Origin: Balneolia bacterium
Lineage (GTDB): Bacteria; Bacteroidota; Rhodothermia; Balneolales; Cyclonatronaceae
Length of the DNA: 9,204 bases
Reading direction: 5' to 3'
Assembly (NCBI GenBank): GCA_003566395.1
Contig: PXDL01000069.1
Span: 1-9,204, forward strand
Positions within the stretch are counted from its first letter, which is position 1. The number at the start of each line of letters is the position of its first letter. Positions 1 to 6,358 of the stretch are shown piece by piece. A program made the position numbers and the translations under genes. A model generated the notes under the pieces. That model was not told the origin of the DNA. It made no database searches and was given only the letters and a program-made list of their open reading frames with translations.

Positions 1-62
1 ATTAACAGTAATAAATGGTAAGTGTGAGGCCTTAGTTGGCAAAATTCAAGTTTTCCCAGGGG

Positions 63-91
63 AATCACCGTAGGTACTGAACGGTGATTTT
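63..91 (+). terminator. 9-bp inverted repeat, likely terminator of an upstream gene
   Basis: Positions 63-71 (AATCACCGT) and 81-89 (ACGGTGATT) are perfect reverse complements around a 9-nt loop, and the run TTTT covers 88-91. This is the strongest dyad I found in the window. It fits a rho-independent terminator for a gene lying left of the window, although the T tract is short. It ends 3 nt before a promoter-like box, so it could instead be an operator for the gene at 141. Nothing else is recognisable in bases 1-62, and no coding sequence is evident there. Confidence 0.5.
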
Positions 92-94
92 GCC

Positions 95-102
95 TATCTT
101 TG
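95..102 (+). promoter_or_regulatory. Bacteroidota-type -7 promoter element TATCTTTG
   Basis: TATCTTTG matches the TAnnTTTG consensus known for the primary sigma factor of Bacteroidota. It would place the transcription start near 108-110, giving a leader of about 30 nt for the gene at 141. I see no convincing TTTG -33 element at the expected distance. That position falls inside the 63-89 dyad, which may matter for regulation. Confidence 0.45.
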
Positions 103-140
103 AAATCGACAACGAAATAAAATCACATTAATTTAATGAA

Positions 141-1037
141 ATGTCTAAAGTAATCACTTCCAAAGCCAATCTTGATTTCGGAATAGAAAATCTTGCTCCG
201 ATGGAAACGCCCGGCTGCATTCTGATGGTGAAACCGACCTATTTTTCGGTTGATTATGTCATTAACCCGCACATGGAGGGGAATGTCGGCAATGTTGACA
301 AAGAAAAAGCTATGCAGCAGTGGGAACAAGTGCGCGATGCCCTGGGCCAATCGGGATTGACGATACACGAGCTTGAGGGAGCCTCGAATTTGCCTGATAT
401 GGTGTTCTGCGCCAATCAGAGCCTCCCTTATGTTGATGACGACGGAACACGCGAAGTGATAATGAGCATTATGGACTCCGACCACCGTAAAAACGAAGTC
501 CCGCTTATTGAGGAATGGTATCAGGAGCATGGTTATCAGATTCATCACCTCAACTACAAAAAAATACCACGTTTCGAAGGCATGGGGGATGCGCTCTGGC
601 ACCGGGGCAAAAAACTGCTTTGGGGCGGCTACGGCTTCCGGACTTCCCTTGAGGCCTATCATTTTATTTCCGATACCTATAAAGTACCGGTAATCGCGCT
701 CAAACTTAAGCATCCCGAGTTTTACCATCTCGATACCTGCTTTTGCGTACTCGACAGCAAAACGGTTCTGATTTATCCGGAAGCCTTTCAGCCCAAAGGT
801 CTAAACCTGATTAACACGATGTTTGAACGAATTATTGAGGCTCCGAAATCCGAGGCTTTGGAGCAGTTTGCCTGTAACGCCACCTGCCCCGACGGCAAGC
901 ACGTGGTCATTCAGCGGGGAGCCACAGAAACAAACCGCAAGCTAAGAGAAGCCGGTTACGAAGTCATCGAAGTTGATACCGGTGAATTCCTGAAAAGCGG
1001 AGGCAGTGTTTTTTGCATGAAGATGATGGCCTGGTAA
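141..1037 (+). CDS. Arginine dihydrolase/deiminase-like enzyme (ArgZ/AgrE-type, DDAH superfamily), standalone
   Basis: This 298-residue soluble protein belongs to the guanidino-modifying (amidinotransferase/DDAH/arginine deiminase) superfamily, whose members attack a guanidinium carbon with a cysteine. Visible motifs are YVINPHMEGN (39-48), LPDMVFCAN (84-92, substrate-binding Asp86), FEGMGDALW (145-153), GYGFR (163-167), FYHLDTCFC (194-202, probable catalytic His196) and a C-terminal GGSVFC with the probable nucleophile Cys292. This motif set resembles the N-terminal catalytic domain of cyanobacterial ArgZ/AgrE, which converts arginine to ornithine, ammonia and CO2. Here the protein stops just after the cysteine, with no C-terminal LOR/SDH-type domain. 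The likely reaction is arginine hydrolysis to ornithine (dihydrolase) or citrulline (deiminase); dimethylarginine as substrate cannot be excluded. The ATG has no Shine-Dalgarno sequence (AT-rich leader), as is common in Bacteroidota. Family placement is firm; exact substrate and product are inferred. Confidence 0.88.
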   Translation: MSKVITSKANLDFGIENLAPMETPGCILMVKPTYFSVDYVINPHMEGNVGNVDKEKAMQQWEQVRDALGQSGLTIHELEGASNLPDMVFCANQSLPYVDDDGTREVIMSIMDSDHRKNEVPLIEEWYQEHGYQIHHLNYKKIPRFEGMGDALWHRGKKLLWGGYGFRTSLEAYHFISDTYKVPVIALKLKHPEFYHLDTCFCVLDSKTVLIYPEAFQPKGLNLINTMFERIIEAPKSEALEQFACNATCPDGKHVVIQRGATETNRKLREAGYEVIEVDTGEFLKSGGSVFCMKMMAW

Positions 1038-1097
1038 ACTAAAGCTCTTCTTATGTTTAAAACGCAATAGGTCACTAACGCATCACAGTTTTACGGA

Positions 1098-1118
1098 CCG
1101 CCCTGTGCGGGCTTTTTT
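1098..1118 (+). terminator. Short GC-rich hairpin with T tract
   Basis: GCCC (1100-1103) can pair with GGGC (1109-1112), or CCGC (1098-1101) with GCGG (1107-1110). Six T residues follow at 1113-1118. The stem is short but all GC, and the T run is clear, so this is a plausible intrinsic terminator for the 141-1037 gene. It lies about 60 nt past that stop codon and 22 nt before the lipoprotein start, suggesting that the lipoprotein is transcribed separately or by readthrough. Confidence 0.5.
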
Positions 1119-1140
1119 ACGAATCCGGAATTTGTCGTTT

Positions 1141-1743
1141 ATGAAAAACCAGGCTCTACTTGCTTTGCTGCTGTCTTTTTTGATGCTTTCTGCATGTGCC
1201 GAACACCCAGGCGATCCTCAGACTACGGGGATTCAGCAGTTTATCGGCGAAGGCTTCTCTTTTAAGTATCCCGACAATGCCACGCTTGATATTCGGGGTG
1301 AAGATGTCTGGGCCACGCGAACTCTCACGGTTCGCGGACAGGATTTGACTCTTTCAACCGACTCCGGAGACATCACACTGCCCGCTTTTGAATTTATGGT
1401 TGAAGTATTTGAAAATCCCGGCGGATTGGATCCCCGTACGTTCGCCCGGCAACAAATATCGGGCGGATATCAGGAAGCCCTTGACCGAAACGAGCCTTCC
1501 GGAATGTGGCCGGTTGATCCGGAGTCGGGAGAGGTAATCGGCCGAAATGTCCGGGTACGCGGGCTTGAAGCTTTTGAGGCCCGTTTTTTTGCGGGTGATG
1601 CGTATATCGTTCGAACCTACACCGGCAACGAATCGCGCATCATCGCCCTCACATACCGGGATATGCCGCCTGAAAACAATCCGCTTCACGAAAACTGGAA
1701 ATCGGTCAGGCTCTACGCCCTTGATTCAGTTCGGATCAGGTAA
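1141..1743 (+). CDS. Small lipoprotein of unknown function
   Basis: This predicted 200-residue lipoprotein begins MKNQ, followed by a hydrophobic stretch (5-16) and a lipobox LSAC with the lipidated cysteine at 19. Ala20 after it gives no obvious inner-membrane retention signal, so outer-membrane anchoring is likely. The mature part is a hydrophilic domain with GFSFKYPDNATLDI near its start and a C-terminal half rich in beta-type sequence ending IALTYRDMPPE...NWKSVRL. That pattern is reminiscent of PsbP/DUF1795-like folds, but I do not recognise a family with confidence. The ATG at 1141 is preferred over an in-frame GTG at 1105, because the GTG lies inside the upstream terminator hairpin and would bury the lipoprotein signal behind 12 extra residues. 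No Shine-Dalgarno sequence is apparent. Confidence 0.8.
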   Translation: MKNQALLALLLSFLMLSACAEHPGDPQTTGIQQFIGEGFSFKYPDNATLDIRGEDVWATRTLTVRGQDLTLSTDSGDITLPAFEFMVEVFENPGGLDPRTFARQQISGGYQEALDRNEPSGMWPVDPESGEVIGRNVRVRGLEAFEARFFAGDAYIVRTYTGNESRIIALTYRDMPPENNPLHENWKSVRLYALDSVRIR

Positions 1744-1788
1744 ACCATCTGAGGGCAGGGCTTTATTTCATGATGCTGGATTTTTTAG

Positions 1789-1814
1789 TATAATCAAGGC
1801 TTGCCGCAGCGGCA
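1789..1814 (+). promoter_or_regulatory. TATAAT box with downstream palindrome, possible promoter and operator of the AbgT gene
   Basis: TATAAT lies at 1789-1794, with an A/T-rich stretch before it and only a poor -35 candidate (ATTTCA, 1765-1770). It is followed by a near-perfect palindrome TGCCGC-A-GCGGCA at 1802-1814. If TATAAT is used, transcription would begin at about 1800-1802, putting the palindrome right at the start site, a usual operator position. It could also fold as a 5-bp hairpin in the leader. A sigma-70-like box is not the typical Bacteroidota promoter, so the promoter call is weak, while the palindrome itself is directly visible. Confidence 0.3.
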
Positions 1815-1836
1815 GTAGAAAAGAGTGGAACATGTG

Positions 1837-1852
1837 AAGCCGTTCGGGGCTT
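1837..1852 (+). other. Small hairpin in the AbgT gene leader
   Basis: AAGCC (1837-1841) pairs with GGCTT (1848-1852) around a GTTCGG loop. No T tract follows, so it does not look like an intrinsic terminator. It could be a stabilising 5'-UTR hairpin or chance structure. It is one of three leader elements between 1744 and 1944, with the palindrome at 1802-1814 and the short ORF at 1892-1948. Confidence 0.25.
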
Positions 1853-1891
1853 AAACACTCCCGGATTCTTTTTCGAAACCTGATAAACAGT

Positions 1892-1948
1892 ATGTATCCT
1901 ACTCAAACCCATTACCCAAACCGTCAGTCTCACCCTGAATCTGCATGA
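1892..1948 (+). CDS. Possible 18-residue leader ORF overlapping the AbgT start (ATGA)
   Basis: An ATG at 1892 opens a short frame encoding MYPTQTHYPNRQSHPESA. Its TGA (1946-1948) overlaps the ATG of the transporter (1945-1947) in the classic ATGA arrangement. That geometry allows termination-reinitiation coupling. The peptide is rich in Pro, Ser, His and Gln and is not hydrophobic. There is no Shine-Dalgarno sequence before it, but the real genes here also lack one. It may be chance; conservation in relatives would decide. Confidence 0.25.
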   Translation: MYPTQTHYPNRQSHPESA

Positions 1949-3663
1949 GCACACCCGATAACCCGATTCGTCCTACCAAAGAAGAACTTGAGGAAAAGAA
2001 AAACTGGTTCACCTATTTTCTGAAGGGGGTTGAATGGCTGGGCAATCTTCTTCCGCATCCGGTTACGTTATTTGCTCTTTTCTGTTTAGGAGTAATTTTG
2101 ATTTCCGGCCTGGCCGAGTTCCTCGACTGGCAGGTTGAGGATCCCCGCCCGGAAGGAACTGAAGGCCGCTCGCCCGACGGCATAATTACGTCGGTGAGCC
2201 TTATGAACGCGGAAGGCTTCAGACGAATCATCGCAAATCTGGTAACCAATTTCACAGGTTTTGCCCCCCTTGGCACGGTGCTTGTAGCCTTGCTTGGCGT
2301 GGGAGTGGCCGAACACTCCGGCCTCATAAAAGCAGCCATTCGCGGTATTGTGCTAAAAGCCGTAGCAATTCAACCAACCGTTGGCGACTCCCGCTCCTTT
2401 TTAGACCGCTTTGTGAAACGCCCGGTAGCTTATTTCATGTCACCGAAGATACTGGTCGCTTTTGCGCTGGTTTTCTCGGGTATTATTTCTAACACCGCTT
2501 CCGAGCTTGGTTATGTGGTTCTCGTGCCGCTCGGAGCCGTGGTGTTTCTCTCCCTGGGACGCCACCCTCTGGCCGGTCTCGCCGCAGCATTTGCCGGAGT
2601 TTCCGGCGGATACAGCGCGAATCTGCTGCTGGGCACGATCGACCCTTTGCTGGCCGGACTAACCCAGGAAGCAGCTCAACTGATCGATCCTACCTATACT
2701 GTTCATGCTGCGGTAAACTACTATTTCATGTTTCTGAGTGTATTTGTGATTTCCACACTCGGAACATTTGCTACCGTGTATATTGTGGAACCCATGCTCG
2801 GACCCTACGACCCGAGTATCGCCATGGAGGAACTCGATGATACCGATGGAATGGAGCCGCTTACAGCAGATGAGAAAAAAGGACTGTTCTGGACAACCAT
2901 TTCTGTCATTGGAATGGCAGCTGTTATTTTGCTGCTTACCGTTCCCGAATGGGGTCCACTGCGAAACCCCGACCCGGACGTTACTTTGTTTCCGGCCACC
3001 ATTTCCCCCTTCCTGAACGGCATTGTAGCTTTCATATTTATCGGCTTTATCATCCCCGGGCTTGTTTACGGGAAAATTGTGGGCACCATCCAGTCCGACC
3101 GGGACGTGATTGACGGCATGGCGAAGTCGATGGCTACACTCGGGCTGTATATTGTAATTGTCTTTTTTGCGGCCCAGTTTGTCGCTTATTTCGGGTGGAC
3201 CAATCTCGGGCAAATTCTGGCTGTAAACGGTGCCAACTTTTTGCAGAACATGAATATGACCGGCCCCTTCGTTTTCGTATTCTTCATTTTTATTTCCGGT
3301 TTTGTAAATCTGATGCTCGGCTCTGCATCGGCGCAGTGGGCGGTTACAGCTCCCATTTTTGTGCCCATGCTTATGCTCATCGGCTACAGCCCCGAGGTAA
3401 TTCAGGCGGCTTACCGTATCGGCGATTCGGTAACCAATATCATCACCCCGATGATGAGTTATTTCGGGCTTATTCTTGCCTTTGCCAACAAGTACGACCG
3501 GAATCTCGGTATCGGTACCATTATAAGTATGATGCTTCCCTACAGTATCTTGTTTTTCATCGGATGGATGCTGTTATTCTTTATCATGATTTTTGGTTTC
3601 GGTATTCCTCCGGGCCCCGGCGCAGAAATCTATTTCGACATCGATGCCTTACAGGCGCCCTGA
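1945..3663 (+). CDS. AbgT-family transporter (p-aminobenzoyl-glutamate type)
   Basis: This 572-residue polytopic inner-membrane protein is of the AbgT family, whose members take up p-aminobenzoyl-glutamate or export antimetabolites such as sulfonamides (E. coli AbgT, Neisseria MtrF, Alcanivorax YdaH). After a charged N-terminus, GNLLPHPVTLF (33-43) opens the first membrane segment. Roughly a dozen hydrophobic stretches follow, including about 40-60, 105-125, 168-205, 258-282, 315-333, 357-376, 395-415, 440-458 and 525-552. Family signatures are GGYSANLLLGTIDP (221-234), SASAQWAVTAP (460-470) and RIGDSVTNIITPMMSYFG (491-508). Ser462, Trp465, Arg491 and Asp494 show the same spacing as MtrF residues I recall as functional (Ser417, Trp420, Arg446, Asp449). 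The acidic loop at 287-312 should face a soluble compartment. Length is slightly above the usual 500-550. Transport direction and substrate are not visible. The start may be coupled to a short upstream ORF. Confidence 0.93.
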   Translation: MSTPDNPIRPTKEELEEKKNWFTYFLKGVEWLGNLLPHPVTLFALFCLGVILISGLAEFLDWQVEDPRPEGTEGRSPDGIITSVSLMNAEGFRRIIANLVTNFTGFAPLGTVLVALLGVGVAEHSGLIKAAIRGIVLKAVAIQPTVGDSRSFLDRFVKRPVAYFMSPKILVAFALVFSGIISNTASELGYVVLVPLGAVVFLSLGRHPLAGLAAAFAGVSGGYSANLLLGTIDPLLAGLTQEAAQLIDPTYTVHAAVNYYFMFLSVFVISTLGTFATVYIVEPMLGPYDPSIAMEELDDTDGMEPLTADEKKGLFWTTISVIGMAAVILLLTVPEWGPLRNPDPDVTLFPATISPFLNGIVAFIFIGFIIPGLVYGKIVGTIQSDRDVIDGMAKSMATLGLYIVIVFFAAQFVAYFGWTNLGQILAVNGANFLQNMNMTGPFVFVFFIFISGFVNLMLGSASAQWAVTAPIFVPMLMLIGYSPEVIQAAYRIGDSVTNIITPMMSYFGLILAFANKYDRNLGIGTIISMMLPYSILFFIGWMLLFFIMIFGFGIPPGPGAEIYFDIDALQAP

Positions 3664-3668
3664 TTCCG

Positions 3669-3684
3669 GGCTACGAAACGAGCC
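3669..3684. terminator. Small hairpin between convergent genes
   Basis: Only 24 bp separate the AbgT gene from the receptor gene on the other strand. In this gap GGCT (3669-3672) pairs with AGCC (3681-3684). An inner CG/CG pair closes an AAA loop and leaves one bulged A. Neither side has a proper T run, so at best it is a weak two-way terminator. No other terminator is visible for either gene. Confidence 0.3.
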
Positions 3685-3687
3685 GTC

Positions 3688-6057
3688 TCAAAAATCGATA
3701 ATGATCCCTATTGTAGGCAGGATGGATGATTCGCTCAGCTGATCAACCCGCGTAAGAACCGGTTCTCCGTTTTCCTGTTCCAGAAGATAACTCGGCTCCG
3801 AAGGCGTGTTCTGGCCCAGCACGTTCTGAATTTCCAGATACACATCCAGCGAAAAACTGTCGAAATTCCATTTACGGTCAACTCTGATATCGGTAGTATT
3901 AAAAACGCCCAGGCGATTTTCACCGAGCCTGTCATATTCAAAGGCGAATGCGGGATACACGGCTATCGAACGCTCTTCATCAATCGGAGCAAAAGGAGTT
4001 CTTCCAATGAAACGCGAGCGAAGGCTGAACTCCCAGCTTTCACCAAGCCTGTACCCACCGGTGAAAGTAAGCAGATGCCGGCTGTCCCATACCGATGGCA
4101 AAAATTCCGAGCGGTCGAAACCCGTAAACTCGCTCCAGAACAATGTATAGGCTAAAATAGCATAGTAATTAGTTTCAAATTTCTGCTGATAAAGAAATTC
4201 CATTCCATAGGTTCGTCCGCGTCCGGCTGACTGTACGTCTTCATTTCCAAGCACTTCAAAACCACCGCCGAGATTGGCAAGGCTCACTCCTTCATCAACC
4301 GATACGGGATAATCTTCATAAAGCTTTAGGAAACCTTCGAGGGCAAATCTGGTGCTTGATCGGGGAAAATATTCCAGGCCCAGCGTGAGGTGATCTGACC
4401 TAATGTAGCTGACATCACGGTTTACGAGTTGGTTTTCCTGCCGGAATCCGAGCAGATTGAGCGGCGGCTTCTTAAAGTAACGTCCGGCCGAGGTGTTCAG
4501 CCGCCATCGGGCCTGTTCGTCCAGCCGGTAACTGAGCGCCAACCTGGGGGATAGTGTCCTGTAGATTTCATGCCCAGTGTCTGTAAAACTGTTGCCGTCG
4601 AACCGGATCCCGGCCGTTACATCCAGCCGGTCCCGGGCAAACGGGCGCGACCACTGATAAAATGCGCCGTAGCTTAAAAACCCGATTTCATCATCGAACG
4701 CAACGCCGGCGTTTTCATCAAAAAAATCATTATTGAAACGGTTCCATCGAATGCTTAGGCCGGTATTGTGGGTGCTTTCTTCACCGAAATAGCGCAGTTC
4801 CGTTCGCGCTGTTGTACGCAGCTCCGAAGCGCGGTTCCGTGAAAACAACCCCTGTTGGTTTTCATTATCCCGGAAACGGCTGAAGTCGTTATAGAACCAG
4901 CTGTTGCTGATGCTGCTCAGCCAGAATCCGTTTCCGCTTTCCATCCGGCTTCGCCACGCAATTCCTGTGGTGTTGGACTGCTGCCGGATTACCGGAACCT
5001 GCTCCAGAATAGCCTGCTGATCGAGGCTAAGGTCGTCGGGCACATTAATCCGGAAATCATCAATCGAGCCGACGCCCGTGAGATAGACATCATTAAAGGA
5101 GTCGATTCGGTGATTAAGCTTGTACTGATAATCCCAATAGTCGGGGAGAAACGGTAAATCAATAAGCTGAAACAAAAGCTGCAAATAAGACCGGCGAACG
5201 GAAGCGATGAAAGTGGTATTCGAGCTGTTTTGGCCACCTTTGAAAAGCGGACCTTCTGCCGTCAGCGCCGCCTCACTGGCACCAACTCTGAAATTGGTTC
5301 TAAACTCCCGGTCATTTCCGGTTCGCTGATTAAACTGGAGCACACCCGAAAGCGCATTGGCATAGCGGGCACCGAAAGCGCTGGTACTCAATTCCACGCC
5401 GTCGAAGAACGAGACGTTGAGCAATCCCACCGGACCGCCGGCACTTCCCTGCGTGGAAAAATGATTGATGGTGGGAATTTCAATGCCGTCCAGGAAATAA
5501 ATGTTTTCGTTGGGCGCGCCACCACGGATAATCACATCGTTTCGAAAACCGGTTACCGAGCCCGAAACGCCCGGCAGCGACTGCACCACTTTAGCGATAT
5601 CACTGTTACCGGCCGGATAGGTGGCGATTTCTTCCGGCGAAAGGCGGTTAAACGAAGACGGACTTTCTACCGGTTTCCGGAATGGTTCGGAAAGAGTGAA
5701 CACAACCTCGTCGAGCGCTTCACCTGTAGGCTCAAGCTCAAAATTAATATCCCTGTTCCCGGCTGAACGAACCGAAATATTTATCCGCCTGCTGGTTTCA
5801 TAACCTACAAACGTAGCCACCACCACATAGCTGCCTACGGGAATATTCCGGATTTCATAAAAACCCTCCGGATCAGTAGCGGCTCCCAGCGAGGTCCCTT
5901 CGATGCCCACATTGGCTCCCTGAAGCGGCTCACCCGAACGCGCATCCGTTACCGTACCCGTAAGCGTTCCGGTTGACTGAGCCTGCGCAAATGGCAAAGA
6001 GAGAGCAAGTGTAAAAACAATACCTAAACTCATTAACCGCACACAAAAATAATACAT
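3688..6057 (-). CDS. TonB-dependent outer-membrane receptor with carboxypeptidase-regulatory-like domain
   Basis: This 789-residue outer-membrane receptor imports an unknown ligand using energy from TonB-ExbBD. From the ATG at 6057 it has a signal peptide (about 1-27, cut near AQAQ), a carboxypeptidase-D regulatory-like beta-sandwich (about 30-108, from GTLTGTVTDARSGEPLQGANV), and a possible TonB box LDEVVFTLS (about 115-123). The plug follows (about 128-245, with VVQSLPGVSG, NDVIIRGG, YFLDGIEIP and ALSGVLQFNQRTG), then a 22-strand-type barrel ending in aromatic IIIDF, the usual BAM signal. It is shorter than SusC-type receptors, and no SusD gene adjoins it, so glycan uptake by a SusCD pair is unlikely. 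The frame is open to a GTG at 6087, adding 10 residues. I prefer 6057 because it gives a compact signal peptide and sits 5 nt after a leader ORF stop. It is divergent from the porin gene. Confidence 0.92.
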   Translation of the reverse strand: MYYFCVRLMSLGIVFTLALSLPFAQAQSTGTLTGTVTDARSGEPLQGANVGIEGTSLGAATDPEGFYEIRNIPVGSYVVVATFVGYETSRRINISVRSAGNRDINFELEPTGEALDEVVFTLSEPFRKPVESPSSFNRLSPEEIATYPAGNSDIAKVVQSLPGVSGSVTGFRNDVIIRGGAPNENIYFLDGIEIPTINHFSTQGSAGGPVGLLNVSFFDGVELSTSAFGARYANALSGVLQFNQRTGNDREFRTNFRVGASEAALTAEGPLFKGGQNSSNTTFIASVRRSYLQLLFQLIDLPFLPDYWDYQYKLNHRIDSFNDVYLTGVGSIDDFRINVPDDLSLDQQAILEQVPVIRQQSNTTGIAWRSRMESGNGFWLSSISNSWFYNDFSRFRDNENQQGLFSRNRASELRTTARTELRYFGEESTHNTGLSIRWNRFNNDFFDENAGVAFDDEIGFLSYGAFYQWSRPFARDRLDVTAGIRFDGNSFTDTGHEIYRTLSPRLALSYRLDEQARWRLNTSAGRYFKKPPLNLLGFRQENQLVNRDVSYIRSDHLTLGLEYFPRSSTRFALEGFLKLYEDYPVSVDEGVSLANLGGGFEVLGNEDVQSAGRGRTYGMEFLYQQKFETNYYAILAYTLFWSEFTGFDRSEFLPSVWDSRHLLTFTGGYRLGESWEFSLRSRFIGRTPFAPIDEERSIAVYPAFAFEYDRLGENRLGVFNTTDIRVDRKWNFDSFSLDVYLEIQNVLGQNTPSEPSYLLEQENGEPVLTRVDQLSESSILPTIGIIIDF

Positions 6058-6062
6058 ACCGT

Positions 6063-6107
6063 TTATCCGGGGTTTATAGTTCTCCACGAGTCAGGGTTTT
6101 TTAGCAT
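6063..6107 (-). CDS. Possible 14-residue leader ORF upstream of the receptor gene
   Basis: On the minus strand an ATG at 6107 opens MLKNPDSWRTINPG and ends with TAA at 6065-6063, 5 nt before the receptor ATG at 6057. A purine-rich GAAAGGAATCAAG precedes it, with AGGA 6 nt from the ATG. This is the best Shine-Dalgarno-like sequence I found before any start in the window. The receptor's own ATG has none. The layout suits ribosome termination and reinitiation, or a leader peptide, and is in a different frame from the receptor. Chance cannot be excluded. Confidence 0.3.
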   Translation of the reverse strand: MLKNPDSWRTINPG

Positions 6108-6358
6108 CTTGATTCCTTTCTTGAAAGACCCGAAACACGCCGGCAGACAAAAGTTTAAAAAATTATGTTGTGGCCACAGAACTATTCTCTCTGCAATTTT
6201 CGTTCGCGTACACCCGGCATAAAAAGGAATGGATTTCTATTTTTTGGAAATCTCGGCCTGATTACCCAAATTCACCTTCCTCTAATTTATTAATCGGTTC
6301 CGGACTGCTAAACGATAACTTCACCGGATTAGGTACTGCAAACATTTACTACACGACT
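6108..6358. promoter_or_regulatory. Control region between divergent receptor and porin genes
   Basis: No convincing coding sequence lies here. Visible elements are listed by position. CTTTC-TT-GAAAG is at 6116-6127. A degenerate minus-strand -7 box AACTTTTG is at 6155-6148. A perfect 10-bp palindrome TGTGGCCACA is at 6169-6178. A 6-bp hairpin GATTTC/GAAATC is at 6232-6252, and a near direct repeat ACTGC(T)AAAC is at 6304-6313 and 6335-6343. If the minus-strand box is used, the palindrome sits about 22 bp upstream of it, near -30 of the receptor promoter. I find no good TAnnTTTG for the porin; TATTTTTTG at 6238-6246 is one base too long. Promoters for both genes must lie here, but none is certain. 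Confidence 0.4.

Noticed and set aside
136..153. Five-codon ORF (MKCLK) overlapping the start of the arginine enzyme gene
   Set aside because: It is too short and lies in AT-rich sequence where an extra ATG is expected by chance; its stop lies inside the main gene, not at its start.
123..728. 201-codon minus-strand ORF opposite the arginine enzyme gene
   Set aside because: It lies fully antisense to a gene with clear family motifs, and its translation shows no recognisable domain or signal.
1052..1059. TATGTTTA, one mismatch from the TAnnTTTG promoter box
   Set aside because: Any transcript from here would meet the terminator at 1098-1118 before the next gene, and there is no -33 element.
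1105..1140. GTG start extending the lipoprotein by 12 residues
   Set aside because: It lies within the terminator hairpin and spoils the lipoprotein signal; ATG 1141 is better.
2659..3213. 184-codon minus-strand ORF within the AbgT gene
   Set aside because: It is a shadow of the transporter coding frame; the product is low-complexity-like and rich in His, Asn and Gly with no family match.
4855..5766. Plus-strand ORFs at 4855-5157 and 5230-5766 across the receptor gene
   Set aside because: Both are antisense to the plug and barrel coding region of a strongly supported receptor.
6232..6252. GATTTC/GAAATC hairpin in the divergent region
   Set aside because: The AT-rich 6-bp stem with a 9-nt loop is weak and is not positioned as a terminator for either flanking gene.
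6170..6358. GTG start extending the porin by 63 residues
   Set aside because: The extension has no secretion signal and crosses the divergent control region; a perfect signal peptide begins at 6359.
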